From assembly GCA_003566935.1 (NCBI GenBank), contig PXBM01000082.1, positions 1 through 6,424 of the forward strand: 6,424 bases of DNA, given 5' to 3'. This DNA comes from Syntrophomonadaceae bacterium (GTDB lineage Bacteria > Bacillota > Dethiobacteria > DTU022). Both the position numbers and the translations under genes were made by a program. Positions within the stretch are counted from its first letter, which is position 1; each line of letters opens with the position of its first letter. Positions 1 through 6,424 of the stretch are shown here, one piece after another. The notes under the pieces were generated by a model. That model was not told the DNA's origin, searched no databases, and saw nothing but the letters and a program-made list of their open reading frames with translations.

Positions 1-1
1 C

Positions 2-2917
2 TTCCTGGAACTGCACGATCACGGACTTCCGGAACAGAAAATAGTCAATGAAAAACTGCTGGAGATATCAAAAGCGGAGGGGATCCCTCTCGTGGCTGCA
101 AACGACGTGCATTACCTCTCACGGCAGGATGCCGGTGTCCATGATGTGCTGCTCTGTATCCAGACGGGCAAGACTGTTGAAGAAACTGAGCGCATGAAGT
201 TTGAAACGGAAGAATTCTATTTCAAGACTGCCGAAGAGATGGAAGATCTTTTTACGGAATACGAAGGAGCTTTAAGCAACAGCCTGAAAATAGCGGAGCG
301 CTGCAACGTGGAGAAAGATTTTAGTAAACGCTACCTTCCGGAATATCACCTGCCAGAAGGTAAAAATCCCGATGACTACTTAAAAGAGCTCTGTTATAAA
401 GGACTCGAAACCCGTTACAGTGAAATAACCCCGCAAATTAAAGAGCGCCTGGAGTATGAACTGCAGGTGATCAGCAAGATGGATTACTCTCACTACTTTC
501 TGATTGTCTGGGACTTAATTGAATATGCCAAAAGGGAGAAGGTTATTGTCGGCCCTGGACGTGGCTCAGCTGCAGGGAGCCTGGTAGCCTACAGCCTGGG
601 CATTACCAATATTGATCCGCTTCGCTATAGCCTGCTCTTCGAGCGTTTTCTTAACCCGGAAAGAATTTCTATGCCGGATATTGATATCGATTTTTGTGAC
701 GATAAAAGGGATAAGGTTATGCAGTATGTCTGCGATAAATACGGCCAGGAAAAAGTTGCTCAGATCATAACCTTTGGAACGATGGCCGCCAGGGCAGCTG
801 TCCGTGATGTCGGCCGGGTTTTGGCTATCCCTTATGCTGATGTTGACCGCATTGCCAAGCTAATCCCGGTGGAACAAAAAATGACAATAAAGAAAGCTCT
901 TGATCAGAGCAAGGATTTGCAGGCACTTTATAAGGAAGAGCAGTACCGCAGCTTGCTCGACCTATCAATGGCTGTCGAGGGGATGCCCCGCCATGCCAGT
1001 ACTCATGCTGCAGGGGTGGTCATTGCCGAAGAACCTTTAATCAACTTTGTTCCACTATACAAGACAGCTGACAGTTCGGTGGTAACCCAGTTTCCGATGA
1101 ACACTTTAGAAGATTTGGGGCTTTTGAAAATGGATTTTCTGGGACTTAAAACCCTGAGCATTATTGGTGAGGCCCTTGAAAATATTGAAAAGAGACACGG
1201 TGAAATAATTGATATAGACAAAATATCTTTAGAAAATGATGCTGCCTATGAAATGCTTTCAAGAGGTGAAACTACAGGGACTTTTCAGCTTGAAAGCACC
1301 GGAATGCGTTCCGTTCTCAGGGACCTGATGCCTAACAAGTTCGAGGATATCATCGCGGTAGTGGCATTGTACCGTCCAGGTCCGATGGAACAGATTCCTG
1401 TATTTGTGGAAAGCAAGCACGGAAAAAGAGAGATAAAATATGCGCACCCGGTACTCGAACCGATCCTTAATGAAACTTACGGGGTGATTGTATACCAGGA
1501 ACAGATCATGGAAATTGCCGCCCGTATGGCCGGCTTTACTCTCGGCCAGGCTGACCTGCTGCGCCGGGCTATCGGTAAAAAGAAAATGGAGATTCTTGAC
1601 GAGCAGAGGCAGCTTTTTATAAACGGATCTGTTGAAAATGGCTATTCCAGGGAGCTGGCTGCAGAAACATATGATCTGATTTTAAAATTTGCCTCATACG
1701 GTTTTAACAAGTCACATGCTGCCGCTTACGCAATGATTGCTTATCAGACTGCTTACCTTAAAGCAAATTATCCGGTCGAATTTATGGCTGCCCTGATGAC
1801 TGTTTACTATTCCAACAGCGACAAGGTAGCCCTATATATTGCCGACTGCAAGAGAATGAACATTGAACTTCTCCCTCCCGATATTAATGAGAGTGATACC
1901 CACTTCACCCCGACCGGCGAAAGCAGGATTCGTTTCGGTCTGGCTGCCGTAAAAAATGTCGGGTTAGGAGCGATTGACTCGATAATCCAGGCCCGAAAAG
2001 AGAAACCTTTTGTCTCCATGCGTGATTTCGTTTCAAGAGTTGATATGCGTTCCTGTAACCGCAAGGTTATGGAAAGCCTGGTTAAATGCGGCGCATTTGA
2101 TTCCCTGGGTGGTCACCGGGCCCAGTATTTGGCTATCATTGATGATGTCCTGGCCCAGGGTCAGTCTGTGCAGAGAGAGCGTGAAAACGGTCAGATTTCT
2201 ATGTTCACGCTAATGGATGAAAGTGTAAAGGAAGAGATGCTCGACGATAACTTGCCTGATATAGAACCATTTTCCGATAAGGAAAGGTTATTCCTGGAAA
2301 AAGAGATGCTCGGTTTATATATTTCCGGACATCCCCTGGGACCGTACCGGACTATCCTGGAGAATATGCCTAACCTTACTCCCTGCGCCCAGCTATCTTC
2401 TGCAGGAGATAATAACCATGTCAAAGTTGGCGGAATTATTGTTGCGGTGCGCAGTTTTTTCACTAAAAAAAATAAGCAGATGGCTTTTGTTAAGCTGGAG
2501 GATCTAACGGGAAGCGTGGAACTGGTCGTATTCCCGGATATGTATGAAAAGAGCGCTTTCATGCTTGAAGAAGACAGCATGCTTTTAGTCGAAGGCAGGA
2601 CAGACCTGAAAGAAGAAGAAGATGTTAAGATCCTGGCAGAAACGATAAAACCATTAAACCGGGAAAAGAAACTGCTGCGCCTGGTCATTGGTGAAGAACA
2701 TAACAGCGAACTTTTACGGGATTTAAAAGATACCCTGGTAGCGGAAAACGGTGAAGTCCCTGTCTGTCTCTTTTTTAAAAATGATAAGAAAACACTTATT
2801 TTAAATGAAGAATATTGGGTTCGAGACCATCCTACCTGCTTCAAGCGCCTTGAGAACCTGCTCGGCCCAAAGTCGGTAATTGAGCAGGTGGGAGATCAGG
2901 TTCCGGAACTGCAGTAA
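2..2917 (+). CDS. dnaE: DNA polymerase III subunit alpha (DnaE), 5'-truncated by window edge
   Basis: This is the catalytic subunit of a C-family replicative DNA polymerase, which extends primers at the fork in the cytoplasm. The frame is open from base 2, so the GTG at 92 is an internal valine and not the start. 971 residues are visible, and comparison with E. coli DnaE spacing suggests about 170 are missing at the N-terminus. Visible parts, numbered from the first full codon: the end of the PHP domain (LELHDHG near 3-8, NDVHY at 34-38); the palm with GPGRGSAAGS at 184-193; catalytic aspartates in PDIDIDF (Asp228 and Asp230) and in MDFLGL (Asp378); finger-region motifs YRPGPMEQIP and FNKSHAAAYA; a helix-hairpin-helix region; a likely sliding-clamp-binding pentapeptide QISMF at 731-735; an OB-fold from about 807 to 890; and a short C-terminal domain. 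No frameshift is seen. Firmicutes usually also have PolC, so this could be the lagging-strand/lesion-tolerant polymerase; that is inferred. The stop lies 16 bases before pfkA. Confidence 0.97.
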   Translation, partial: FLELHDHGLPEQKIVNEKLLEISKAEGIPLVAANDVHYLSRQDAGVHDVLLCIQTGKTVEETERMKFETEEFYFKTAEEMEDLFTEYEGALSNSLKIAERCNVEKDFSKRYLPEYHLPEGKNPDDYLKELCYKGLETRYSEITPQIKERLEYELQVISKMDYSHYFLIVWDLIEYAKREKVIVGPGRGSAAGSLVAYSLGITNIDPLRYSLLFERFLNPERISMPDIDIDFCDDKRDKVMQYVCDKYGQEKVAQIITFGTMAARAAVRDVGRVLAIPYADVDRIAKLIPVEQKMTIKKALDQSKDLQALYKEEQYRSLLDLSMAVEGMPRHASTHAAGVVIAEEPLINFVPLYKTADSSVVTQFPMNTLEDLGLLKMDFLGLKTLSIIGEALENIEKRHGEIIDIDKISLENDAAYEMLSRGETTGTFQLESTGMRSVLRDLMPNKFEDIIAVVALYRPGPMEQIPVFVESKHGKREIKYAHPVLEPILNETYGVIVYQEQIMEIAARMAGFTLGQADLLRRAIGKKKMEILDEQRQLFINGSVENGYSRELAAETYDLILKFASYGFNKSHAAAYAMIAYQTAYLKANYPVEFMAALMTVYYSNSDKVALYIADCKRMNIELLPPDINESDTHFTPTGESRIRFGLAAVKNVGLGAIDSIIQARKEKPFVSMRDFVSRVDMRSCNRKVMESLVKCGAFDSLGGHRAQYLAIIDDVLAQGQSVQRERENGQISMFTLMDESVKEEMLDDNLPDIEPFSDKERLFLEKEMLGLYISGHPLGPYRTILENMPNLTPCAQLSSAGDNNHVKVGGIIVAVRSFFTKKNKQMAFVKLEDLTGSVELVVFPDMYEKSAFMLEEDSMLLVEGRTDLKEEEDVKILAETIKPLNREKKLLRLVIGEEHNSELLRDLKDTLVAENGEVPVCLFFKNDKKTLILNEEYWVRDHPTCFKRLENLLGPKSVIEQVGDQVPELQ

Positions 2918-2922
2918 AGGAG
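2916..2922 (+). promoter_or_regulatory. Ribosome binding site of pfkA
   Basis: AAAGGAG begins within the dnaE stop codon and lies 11 bases before the ATG at 2934. It fixes the pfkA start at 2934. The in-frame TTG at 2880, inside dnaE, would add 18 residues that do not resemble any PfkA N-terminus. Overlap with the upstream stop codon suggests translational coupling of pfkA to dnaE. Confidence 0.8.
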
Positions 2923-2933
2923 ATATTCTAATC

Positions 2934-3896
2934 ATGAAAAAAATAGCAGTAATGACAAGCGGAGGCGATGCTCCCGGCATGAATGCCGCTGTGCGAGCGG
3001 TTGTCCGACGAGGTATCAATTTAGGATGCAGTGTTTTCGGAATCAGGCGAGGTTACGCCGGGCTTCTCAACGGTAACAACCTGATTGAGATGGAATTGGG
3101 TTCGGTAGCAGATATAATACATCGCGGTGGAACTATCCTGCTGACAGCCCGGGCTCCAGAAATGTTTGAGCCGGCTTACCAGGATCAGGCTGCTGATTTT
3201 CTTAAAAAAGAAGGTATCGAAGGACTGGTGGTTATCGGCGGCGAAGGATCTTTCAAAGGAGCTTTAACCCTGGAAGAACGTGGGATTATAGTGAATGGTG
3301 TTCCTGCTACTATTGATAACGATATTAACGGTACAGAACAGACCATCGGTTTTGATACTGCCGTTAATACGATCCTTGATGCCGTTAACAAACTGCGTGA
3401 TACGGCTACTTCTCATGAGCGGGTTTTTCTGTTAGAAGTAATGGGCCGCAATAACGGGTTTCTGGCCCTGGCTGCAGGGTTGGCCGGTGGCGCGGAATCT
3501 ATCCTGGTTCCTGAGATGGAATACGACATAGATGAAGTTTGTGACCGTGTACTGCATGGAATCAGGCGGCAGAAAGCTCACAGTATTATTGTAGTTGCTG
3601 AGGGAGCCGGCAATGTTTTTGAAATTAGTGAAGAGATCAAGAAAAAATTGAAAGCGGATATCCGGGTAACTGTTTTGGGACATATTCAAAGAGGCGGCAG
3701 CCCCAGCGCCGTTGACAGGATGCTGGGCAGCAGGATGGGAGCACTGGCCGTAGATTTACTAAGCGAAGGGGAGAGCGGTTACTATACAGCATTCAGGGGC
3801 AATGAAGTATTCCCAACCTCTTTGAAACAGTGTTTTGGCCAAGCCAGGAAATTCCCAGAAGAATTATACAAACTGGCCCTGGTACTGGCAAGGTAG
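2934..3896 (+). CDS. pfkA: ATP-dependent 6-phosphofructokinase
   Basis: It phosphorylates fructose 6-phosphate to fructose 1,6-bisphosphate using ATP, the committed step of glycolysis, in the cytoplasm as a homotetramer. At 320 residues it matches the usual bacterial PfkA length. Visible motifs: TSGGDAPGMNAA at 8-19 (ATP loop), GGTILLTAR at 65-73, GGEGS at 102-106, PATIDND at 124-130 with the catalytic base Asp128, MGR at 170-172, and GHIQRGGSP from 249 with substrate-binding His250 and Arg253. Numbering runs one ahead of the Geobacillus enzyme after an apparent one-residue insertion near 46-49 (alignment from memory). Effector-site residues are kept: Arg21, Arg25, Arg155, Glu188, Arg212 and Lys214, so ADP activation and PEP inhibition are plausible. 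Gly105 and the lack of Lys at 125 argue for ATP over pyrophosphate as donor. Odd points: Glu104 replaces the usual Mg-binding Asp, and Ala125 replaces Gly. It is followed 42 bases later by pyk. Confidence 0.97.
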   Translation: MKKIAVMTSGGDAPGMNAAVRAVVRRGINLGCSVFGIRRGYAGLLNGNNLIEMELGSVADIIHRGGTILLTARAPEMFEPAYQDQAADFLKKEGIEGLVVIGGEGSFKGALTLEERGIIVNGVPATIDNDINGTEQTIGFDTAVNTILDAVNKLRDTATSHERVFLLEVMGRNNGFLALAAGLAGGAESILVPEMEYDIDEVCDRVLHGIRRQKAHSIIVVAEGAGNVFEISEEIKKKLKADIRVTVLGHIQRGGSPSAVDRMLGSRMGALAVDLLSEGESGYYTAFRGNEVFPTSLKQCFGQARKFPEELYKLALVLAR

Positions 3897-3923
3897 ATAG
3901 GTTGCAGTATTCTGCTCTAAATT

Positions 3924-3930
3924 AGGGAGG
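3924..3930 (+). promoter_or_regulatory. Ribosome binding site of pyk
   Basis: AGGGAGG sits 8 bases before the ATG at 3939, close to ideal spacing. It is a strong site, consistent with high expression of a glycolytic enzyme, and it supports the chosen start. Confidence 0.85.
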
Positions 3931-3938
3931 TCGTATAA

Positions 3939-5687
3939 ATGCGGCGGACAAAGATTGTTTGCACTGTTGGACCAAGCATAGAAACTGAAGAAAGAATTTC
4001 AGAAATAATAACGGCTGGGATGGATGTGGCCAGGCTAAACCTCTCTCATGGGACCAGTGAGGAACATATCCGCCGCCTGGAGTTGATCCGTTCAACCAGT
4101 TCCCGCATGAAAAAAAATGTCGGGTATCTTTTTGATACAAGGGGACCGGAAGTAAGAACCGGCGATCTCAGGGAAGATTATGTGATGCTGGAAGAGGGCC
4201 GCGAACTTATCCTGACTACTGAAGATGTTGTCGGCTCCGCAGAACGGGTTGGAGTAACTTATTCGAAACTGCACGAGGATTTAAAGCCGGGATGCAGTGT
4301 ATTGATAGATGACGGACTAATAGTTTTAGAAGTGATTGCTATAGACGACCGGGATATCCGCTGCCGGATTTTACATGGCGGGGAGCTGCGCAGTTACAAA
4401 GGGCTCAACACCCCGGGAACCAGGATCAACCTGCCGGCTGTTGATGAAAATGATCGCCGGGATATTATTACTGCCCTCGATTATGAGGTTGATTTTTTAG
4501 CTGCCTCATTTGCCCGCAATATTGAAGATATCCTGGAAATAAGGGCACTGATTGAAGAGCGGAAGGGCAGCATGATGATTCTGGCCAAAATTGAGAGCCT
4601 GGAAGGCGTTGAAAACTTTGATGAAATATTAGAGGTTTCAGATGGCATAATGGTTGCAAGGGGTGATCTGGGGGTAGAGATCCCGCCTGAGGATGTGCCG
4701 ATGCTGCAGAAGGAGTTTATCAGGAAATGCAACCGGGTCGGTAAGCCGGTTATTACTGCCACCCAGATGCTCGACAGCATGATCCGTAACCCGCGCCCGA
4801 CCAGAGCTGAGGCCAGCGACGTGGCCAATGCTATTTTTGACGGCACAGATGCAGTAATGCTTTCCGGTGAAACTGCGGTTGGCCGCTTCCCGGTAGAAGC
4901 GGTTGAAACGATGAGCAGGATTGCGGTACGCACGGAAAAAGACCTTGACTACAGGCAAATAATGCAGGATATGAGCAGGACAATCAAGAAAACTGTTACA
5001 GATGCTATCAGTTACAGCACCTGTCATGTATCGTCCGAGTTAAAAGCTGACGCTATTATTACTGCAACCCAGTCGGGCCATACGGCGCGGATGGTTTCCA
5101 AGTACAAACCGCGGGCGCCGATTGTTGCGGTTACGTCAAACCACCTGGTAGCCACCCGTCTGACCCTGACCTGGGGAGTTTATGCAGTGGTTTGTCCGCC
5201 GGCAAATACAACGGATGAAATGTTTGTAAATGCTATCCAGGCATCACTAAAAGAGAACTTAATCAGTGATGGAAACCTGGTGGTAATTACCGCCGGGGTA
5301 CCGGTTGGAGTATCGGGGACAACCAACCTGTTGCGGGTTGAAACGGTAGGGGAGGTATTGGTGAGAGGAACAGGTATAGGCAAACAGGCTGTCAGCGGTG
5401 AAACGATGGTTATTAATAATGACAGCGATCTTGAAAACTTTAAAAAAGGCATGATCATGGTTGCATACAGTACAAGTAGCGACTACCTGCCGGCTATTAA
5501 AAAAGCAGTAGCGCTTGTTGTTGAAGAAGGTGGTTTGACTTCCCATGCTGCCATAGTGGCTATCAACTACGGTATACCGGCCATAGTCGGTGTTAACAAT
5601 GCCCGGCAATTAATTAATTCAGGAGAAGTTATAACAGTCGATGCCACCAGGGGCCTAATTTACCGCGGTGAAGCAAACGTACTTTAA
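3939..5687 (+). CDS. pyk: Pyruvate kinase with extra C-terminal PEP-utiliser domain
   Basis: It transfers phosphate from phosphoenolpyruvate to ADP, giving pyruvate and ATP, the last step of glycolysis, in the cytoplasm. The protein has 582 residues, the long form of Bacillus-type enzymes rather than the ~470-residue E. coli form. Domains: an N-terminal/TIM-barrel A domain (RRTKIVCTVGPS at 2-13; Arg32, Asn34 and Ser36 in RLNLSHG); a B lid at about 70-165; the barrel resuming with catalytic Lys217 in AKIES, metal ligands Glu219 and Asp243, and Thr275 in TATQML; a C domain at about 340-470; then a PEP-utiliser mobile domain at about 480-582 with GGLTSHAA and His536. Glu71 in DTRGPEVRTG is the residue type associated with K+-dependent enzymes, so K+ dependence is predicted. 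Arg68 stands where many enzymes have Lys. The ATG at 3939 follows a strong Shine-Dalgarno site and gives the canonical N-terminus. Allosteric control by AMP or sugar phosphates is likely from family knowledge but not readable here. Confidence 0.97.
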   Translation: MRRTKIVCTVGPSIETEERISEIITAGMDVARLNLSHGTSEEHIRRLELIRSTSSRMKKNVGYLFDTRGPEVRTGDLREDYVMLEEGRELILTTEDVVGSAERVGVTYSKLHEDLKPGCSVLIDDGLIVLEVIAIDDRDIRCRILHGGELRSYKGLNTPGTRINLPAVDENDRRDIITALDYEVDFLAASFARNIEDILEIRALIEERKGSMMILAKIESLEGVENFDEILEVSDGIMVARGDLGVEIPPEDVPMLQKEFIRKCNRVGKPVITATQMLDSMIRNPRPTRAEASDVANAIFDGTDAVMLSGETAVGRFPVEAVETMSRIAVRTEKDLDYRQIMQDMSRTIKKTVTDAISYSTCHVSSELKADAIITATQSGHTARMVSKYKPRAPIVAVTSNHLVATRLTLTWGVYAVVCPPANTTDEMFVNAIQASLKENLISDGNLVVITAGVPVGVSGTTNLLRVETVGEVLVRGTGIGKQAVSGETMVINNDSDLENFKKGMIMVAYSTSSDYLPAIKKAVALVVEEGGLTSHAAIVAINYGIPAIVGVNNARQLINSGEVITVDATRGLIYRGEANVL

Positions 5688-5694
5688 ATATTGC

Positions 5695-5700
5695 AGGGAG
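5695..5700 (+). promoter_or_regulatory. Ribosome binding site for the TTG start of the thioesterase gene
   Basis: AGGGAG lies 10 bases upstream of the TTG at 5711. No ATG or GTG in the frame lies close to this site. The next ATG, at 5762, falls inside the active-site motif, so the Shine-Dalgarno position decides for TTG. Confidence 0.75.
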
Positions 5701-5710
5701 TAGATCAATC

Positions 5711-6130
5711 TTGAATATCAACGAAACAGTTTTTCGGGTTCGTTACCAGGAAACGGACCAGATGGGTGTGGCTTACCATGCAAATTACCTGGTCTGGTTT
5801 GAAATGGGAAGAACAGAACTGATGCGTAGTATTGGCTTGCCATACATTGAATTTGAAAAGAGTAATCTATATTTACCGGTCTTAAAAGCCTATTGTGAGT
5901 ATAAGCATGCAATTAGTTACGATGATGAACTTACTGTTTTAACACATTTGCACAACCTGGAAAAAGTGCGTCTGGTTTTTAATTATGAATTGCAGAAAGA
6001 TGGAAGAAAAATGGCTTTTGGGTATACGGAGCATGCTTTTATTAACGAGGCGGGCAGGCCGGTGGTTTTAAAGAAAGTAAGTCCCTTTTTATGGAACCGG
6101 CTTTGTAAAGCACTGGAAGAGAATTCTTAA
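5711..6130 (+). CDS. Acyl-CoA thioesterase, YbgC/FadM (4HBT) hotdog family
   Basis: It is predicted to hydrolyse acyl-CoA thioesters to free acid and CoA in the cytoplasm. The 139 residues match the single-hotdog family length. The family signature lies near the N-terminus: RYQETDQMG (9-19 region) with the conserved catalytic-type Asp16, then YHANYLVWFE at 22-31, including His23 and Asn25, and GRTELMRSIG along the central hotdog helix. The rest fits the beta-strand pattern of the fold, ending with a basic region around LKKVSPF. There is no signal peptide or membrane segment. The start is TTG at 5711, chosen because the signature must be kept and a Shine-Dalgarno site is correctly placed. It lies 23 bases after pyk and 15 before the deacetylase-like gene, so it is probably in the same transcript. 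The substrate cannot be read from sequence; short-chain or aromatic acyl-CoAs are usual in the family. The family call is firm; the physiological role is open. Confidence 0.9.
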   Translation: MNINETVFRVRYQETDQMGVAYHANYLVWFEMGRTELMRSIGLPYIEFEKSNLYLPVLKAYCEYKHAISYDDELTVLTHLHNLEKVRLVFNYELQKDGRKMAFGYTEHAFINEAGRPVVLKKVSPFLWNRLCKALEENS

Positions 6131-6134
6131 CTGC

Positions 6135-6142
6135 GAGGTGAT
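6135..6142 (+). promoter_or_regulatory. Ribosome binding site for the GTG start of the deacetylase-like gene
   Basis: GAGGTGAT is an eight-base match to the complement of the 16S rRNA 3' end, with the GTG start at 6146 just downstream. It begins 5 bases after the thioesterase stop codon and supports the GTG start. Confidence 0.8.
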
Positions 6143-6145
6143 AGG

Positions 6146-6424
6146 GTGAGCGCAAATATAAATAAGATTGGCATTGTTTATCACAAGGATTACCTGATTC
6201 ATACCCAGGGGCACCATCCCGAGAGAAAAGAGCGGCTGGAACATATTATGGCAGCGCTTGAGAAGCGGGGGATCTCCGAAAACCTGGTAATGCTTGATCC
6301 GGCTCCGGCTTCAGTCGATGATATTGCCCTGGTTCATGATTCCGGTTATATCAGGACTATTGAAGAAGCCTGTAATTCCGGCCAGCGTAACCTGGATATG
6401 GACACCTACATTGTTCCGGAATCA
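6146..6424 (+). CDS. Histone-deacetylase-superfamily protein (AcuC-like), 3'-truncated by window edge
   Basis: The family comprises Zn-dependent amidohydrolases that remove acetyl or related acyl groups from lysines or polyamines; in Bacillus AcuC acts on acetyl-CoA synthetase. Only the first 93 codons are present. They match the family's N-terminal pattern: an early strand IGIVYHKDY (8-16), the HHPER motif at 23-27 followed by ERLEHIMAAL, LVHDSGYI at 62-69, and a D-x-DTYIVPES segment at 84-93. The catalytic His-His pair and the zinc ligands (Asp/His/Asp) normally come later, beyond the window, so activity cannot be judged. The GTG start is chosen because a strong GAGGTGAT site precedes it and the N-terminus then has normal length. 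It sits 15 bases after the thioesterase gene, indicating co-transcription. Alternatives within the superfamily, such as acetylpolyamine amidohydrolase, cannot be excluded from this fragment. Confidence 0.88.
   Translation, partial: MSANINKIGIVYHKDYLIHTQGHHPERKERLEHIMAALEKRGISENLVMLDPAPASVDDIALVHDSGYIRTIEEACNSGQRNLDMDTYIVPES

Noticed and set aside
92..94. GTG as the dnaE start codon
   Set aside because: The same frame is open back to base 2 and encodes recognisable PHP-domain sequence (LELHDHGLPEQ), so this GTG is an internal valine.
2191..2844. Long minus-strand open frame of 217 codons opposite the 3' part of dnaE
   Set aside because: It is antisense to strongly conserved DnaE sequence, rich in Ser as expected of a shadow frame, with no recognisable domain.
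2880..2882. Upstream TTG start for pfkA, overlapping the end of dnaE
   Set aside because: It adds 18 non-homologous residues, whereas the ATG at 2934 has a Shine-Dalgarno site and the canonical MKKIAVMTSGGD N-terminus.
3904..3915. Short hairpin GCAG-TATT-CTGC in the pfkA-pyk gap, considered as terminator or regulatory structure
   Set aside because: The stem is only 4 bp and no T-run follows, so it is too weak for an intrinsic terminator and could arise by chance.
3897..3938. Possible internal promoter before pyk
   Set aside because: No -35/-10 pair with acceptable spacing is visible in the 42-base gap.
4481..4933. Minus-strand open frame of 150 codons opposite pyk
   Set aside because: It is a shadow of the conserved pyruvate kinase barrel, with low-complexity Ser/Ile/Leu composition and no family resemblance.
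3934..5687. Pyruvate kinase C-terminal domain as a separate fused PPDK or enzyme I gene
   Set aside because: The extra domain is a normal part of long-form Firmicute pyruvate kinases. The frame is continuous and the total length of 582 is typical.

Overview
The window is an ordinary-looking, fully coding stretch of a bacterial chromosome, most likely from an anaerobic, clostridial-type Firmicute. This rests on three things. The order is dnaE-pfkA-pyk. The pyruvate kinase carries the extra C-terminal PEP-utiliser domain seen in Bacillus/Clostridia-type enzymes. The ribosome binding sites are strong and purine-rich (AGGGAGG, GAGGTGAT), with some TTG and GTG starts. Base composition is moderate. 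The genus cannot be named from the sequence alone.

Layout: five genes, all on the + strand and tightly packed. (1) dnaE, the replicative/lesion-tolerant DNA polymerase III alpha subunit, with its start off the left edge, runs to 2917. (2) pfkA, ATP-dependent 6-phosphofructokinase, 2934-3896. (3) pyk, pyruvate kinase, 3939-5687. (4) A YbgC/FadM-type hotdog acyl-CoA thioesterase with a TTG start, 5711-6130. (5) The first 93 codons of a histone-deacetylase-superfamily (AcuC-like) protein with a GTG start, from 6146 to the right edge. The gaps are 16, 42, 23 and 15 bases. None contains a convincing terminator or promoter, so the whole set is probably one transcription unit. No gap exceeds 50 bases, and I saw no RNA gene, mobile element, CRISPR array or long repeat.

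Functional reading: pfkA and pyk encode the committed, allosterically controlled entry step and the ATP-yielding exit step of glycolysis, so co-transcription gives matched dosage. The two downstream genes act on acyl-CoA thioesters and (by family) on acetylated substrates, so they may bear on acyl/acetyl turnover, but this is inference from proximity. Coupling of dnaE to glycolytic genes is a known Firmicute arrangement. I found no evidence of a novel system. The best second-look item is a conservative substitution at the Mg-binding aspartate of PfkA (GGDGS read as GGEGS).
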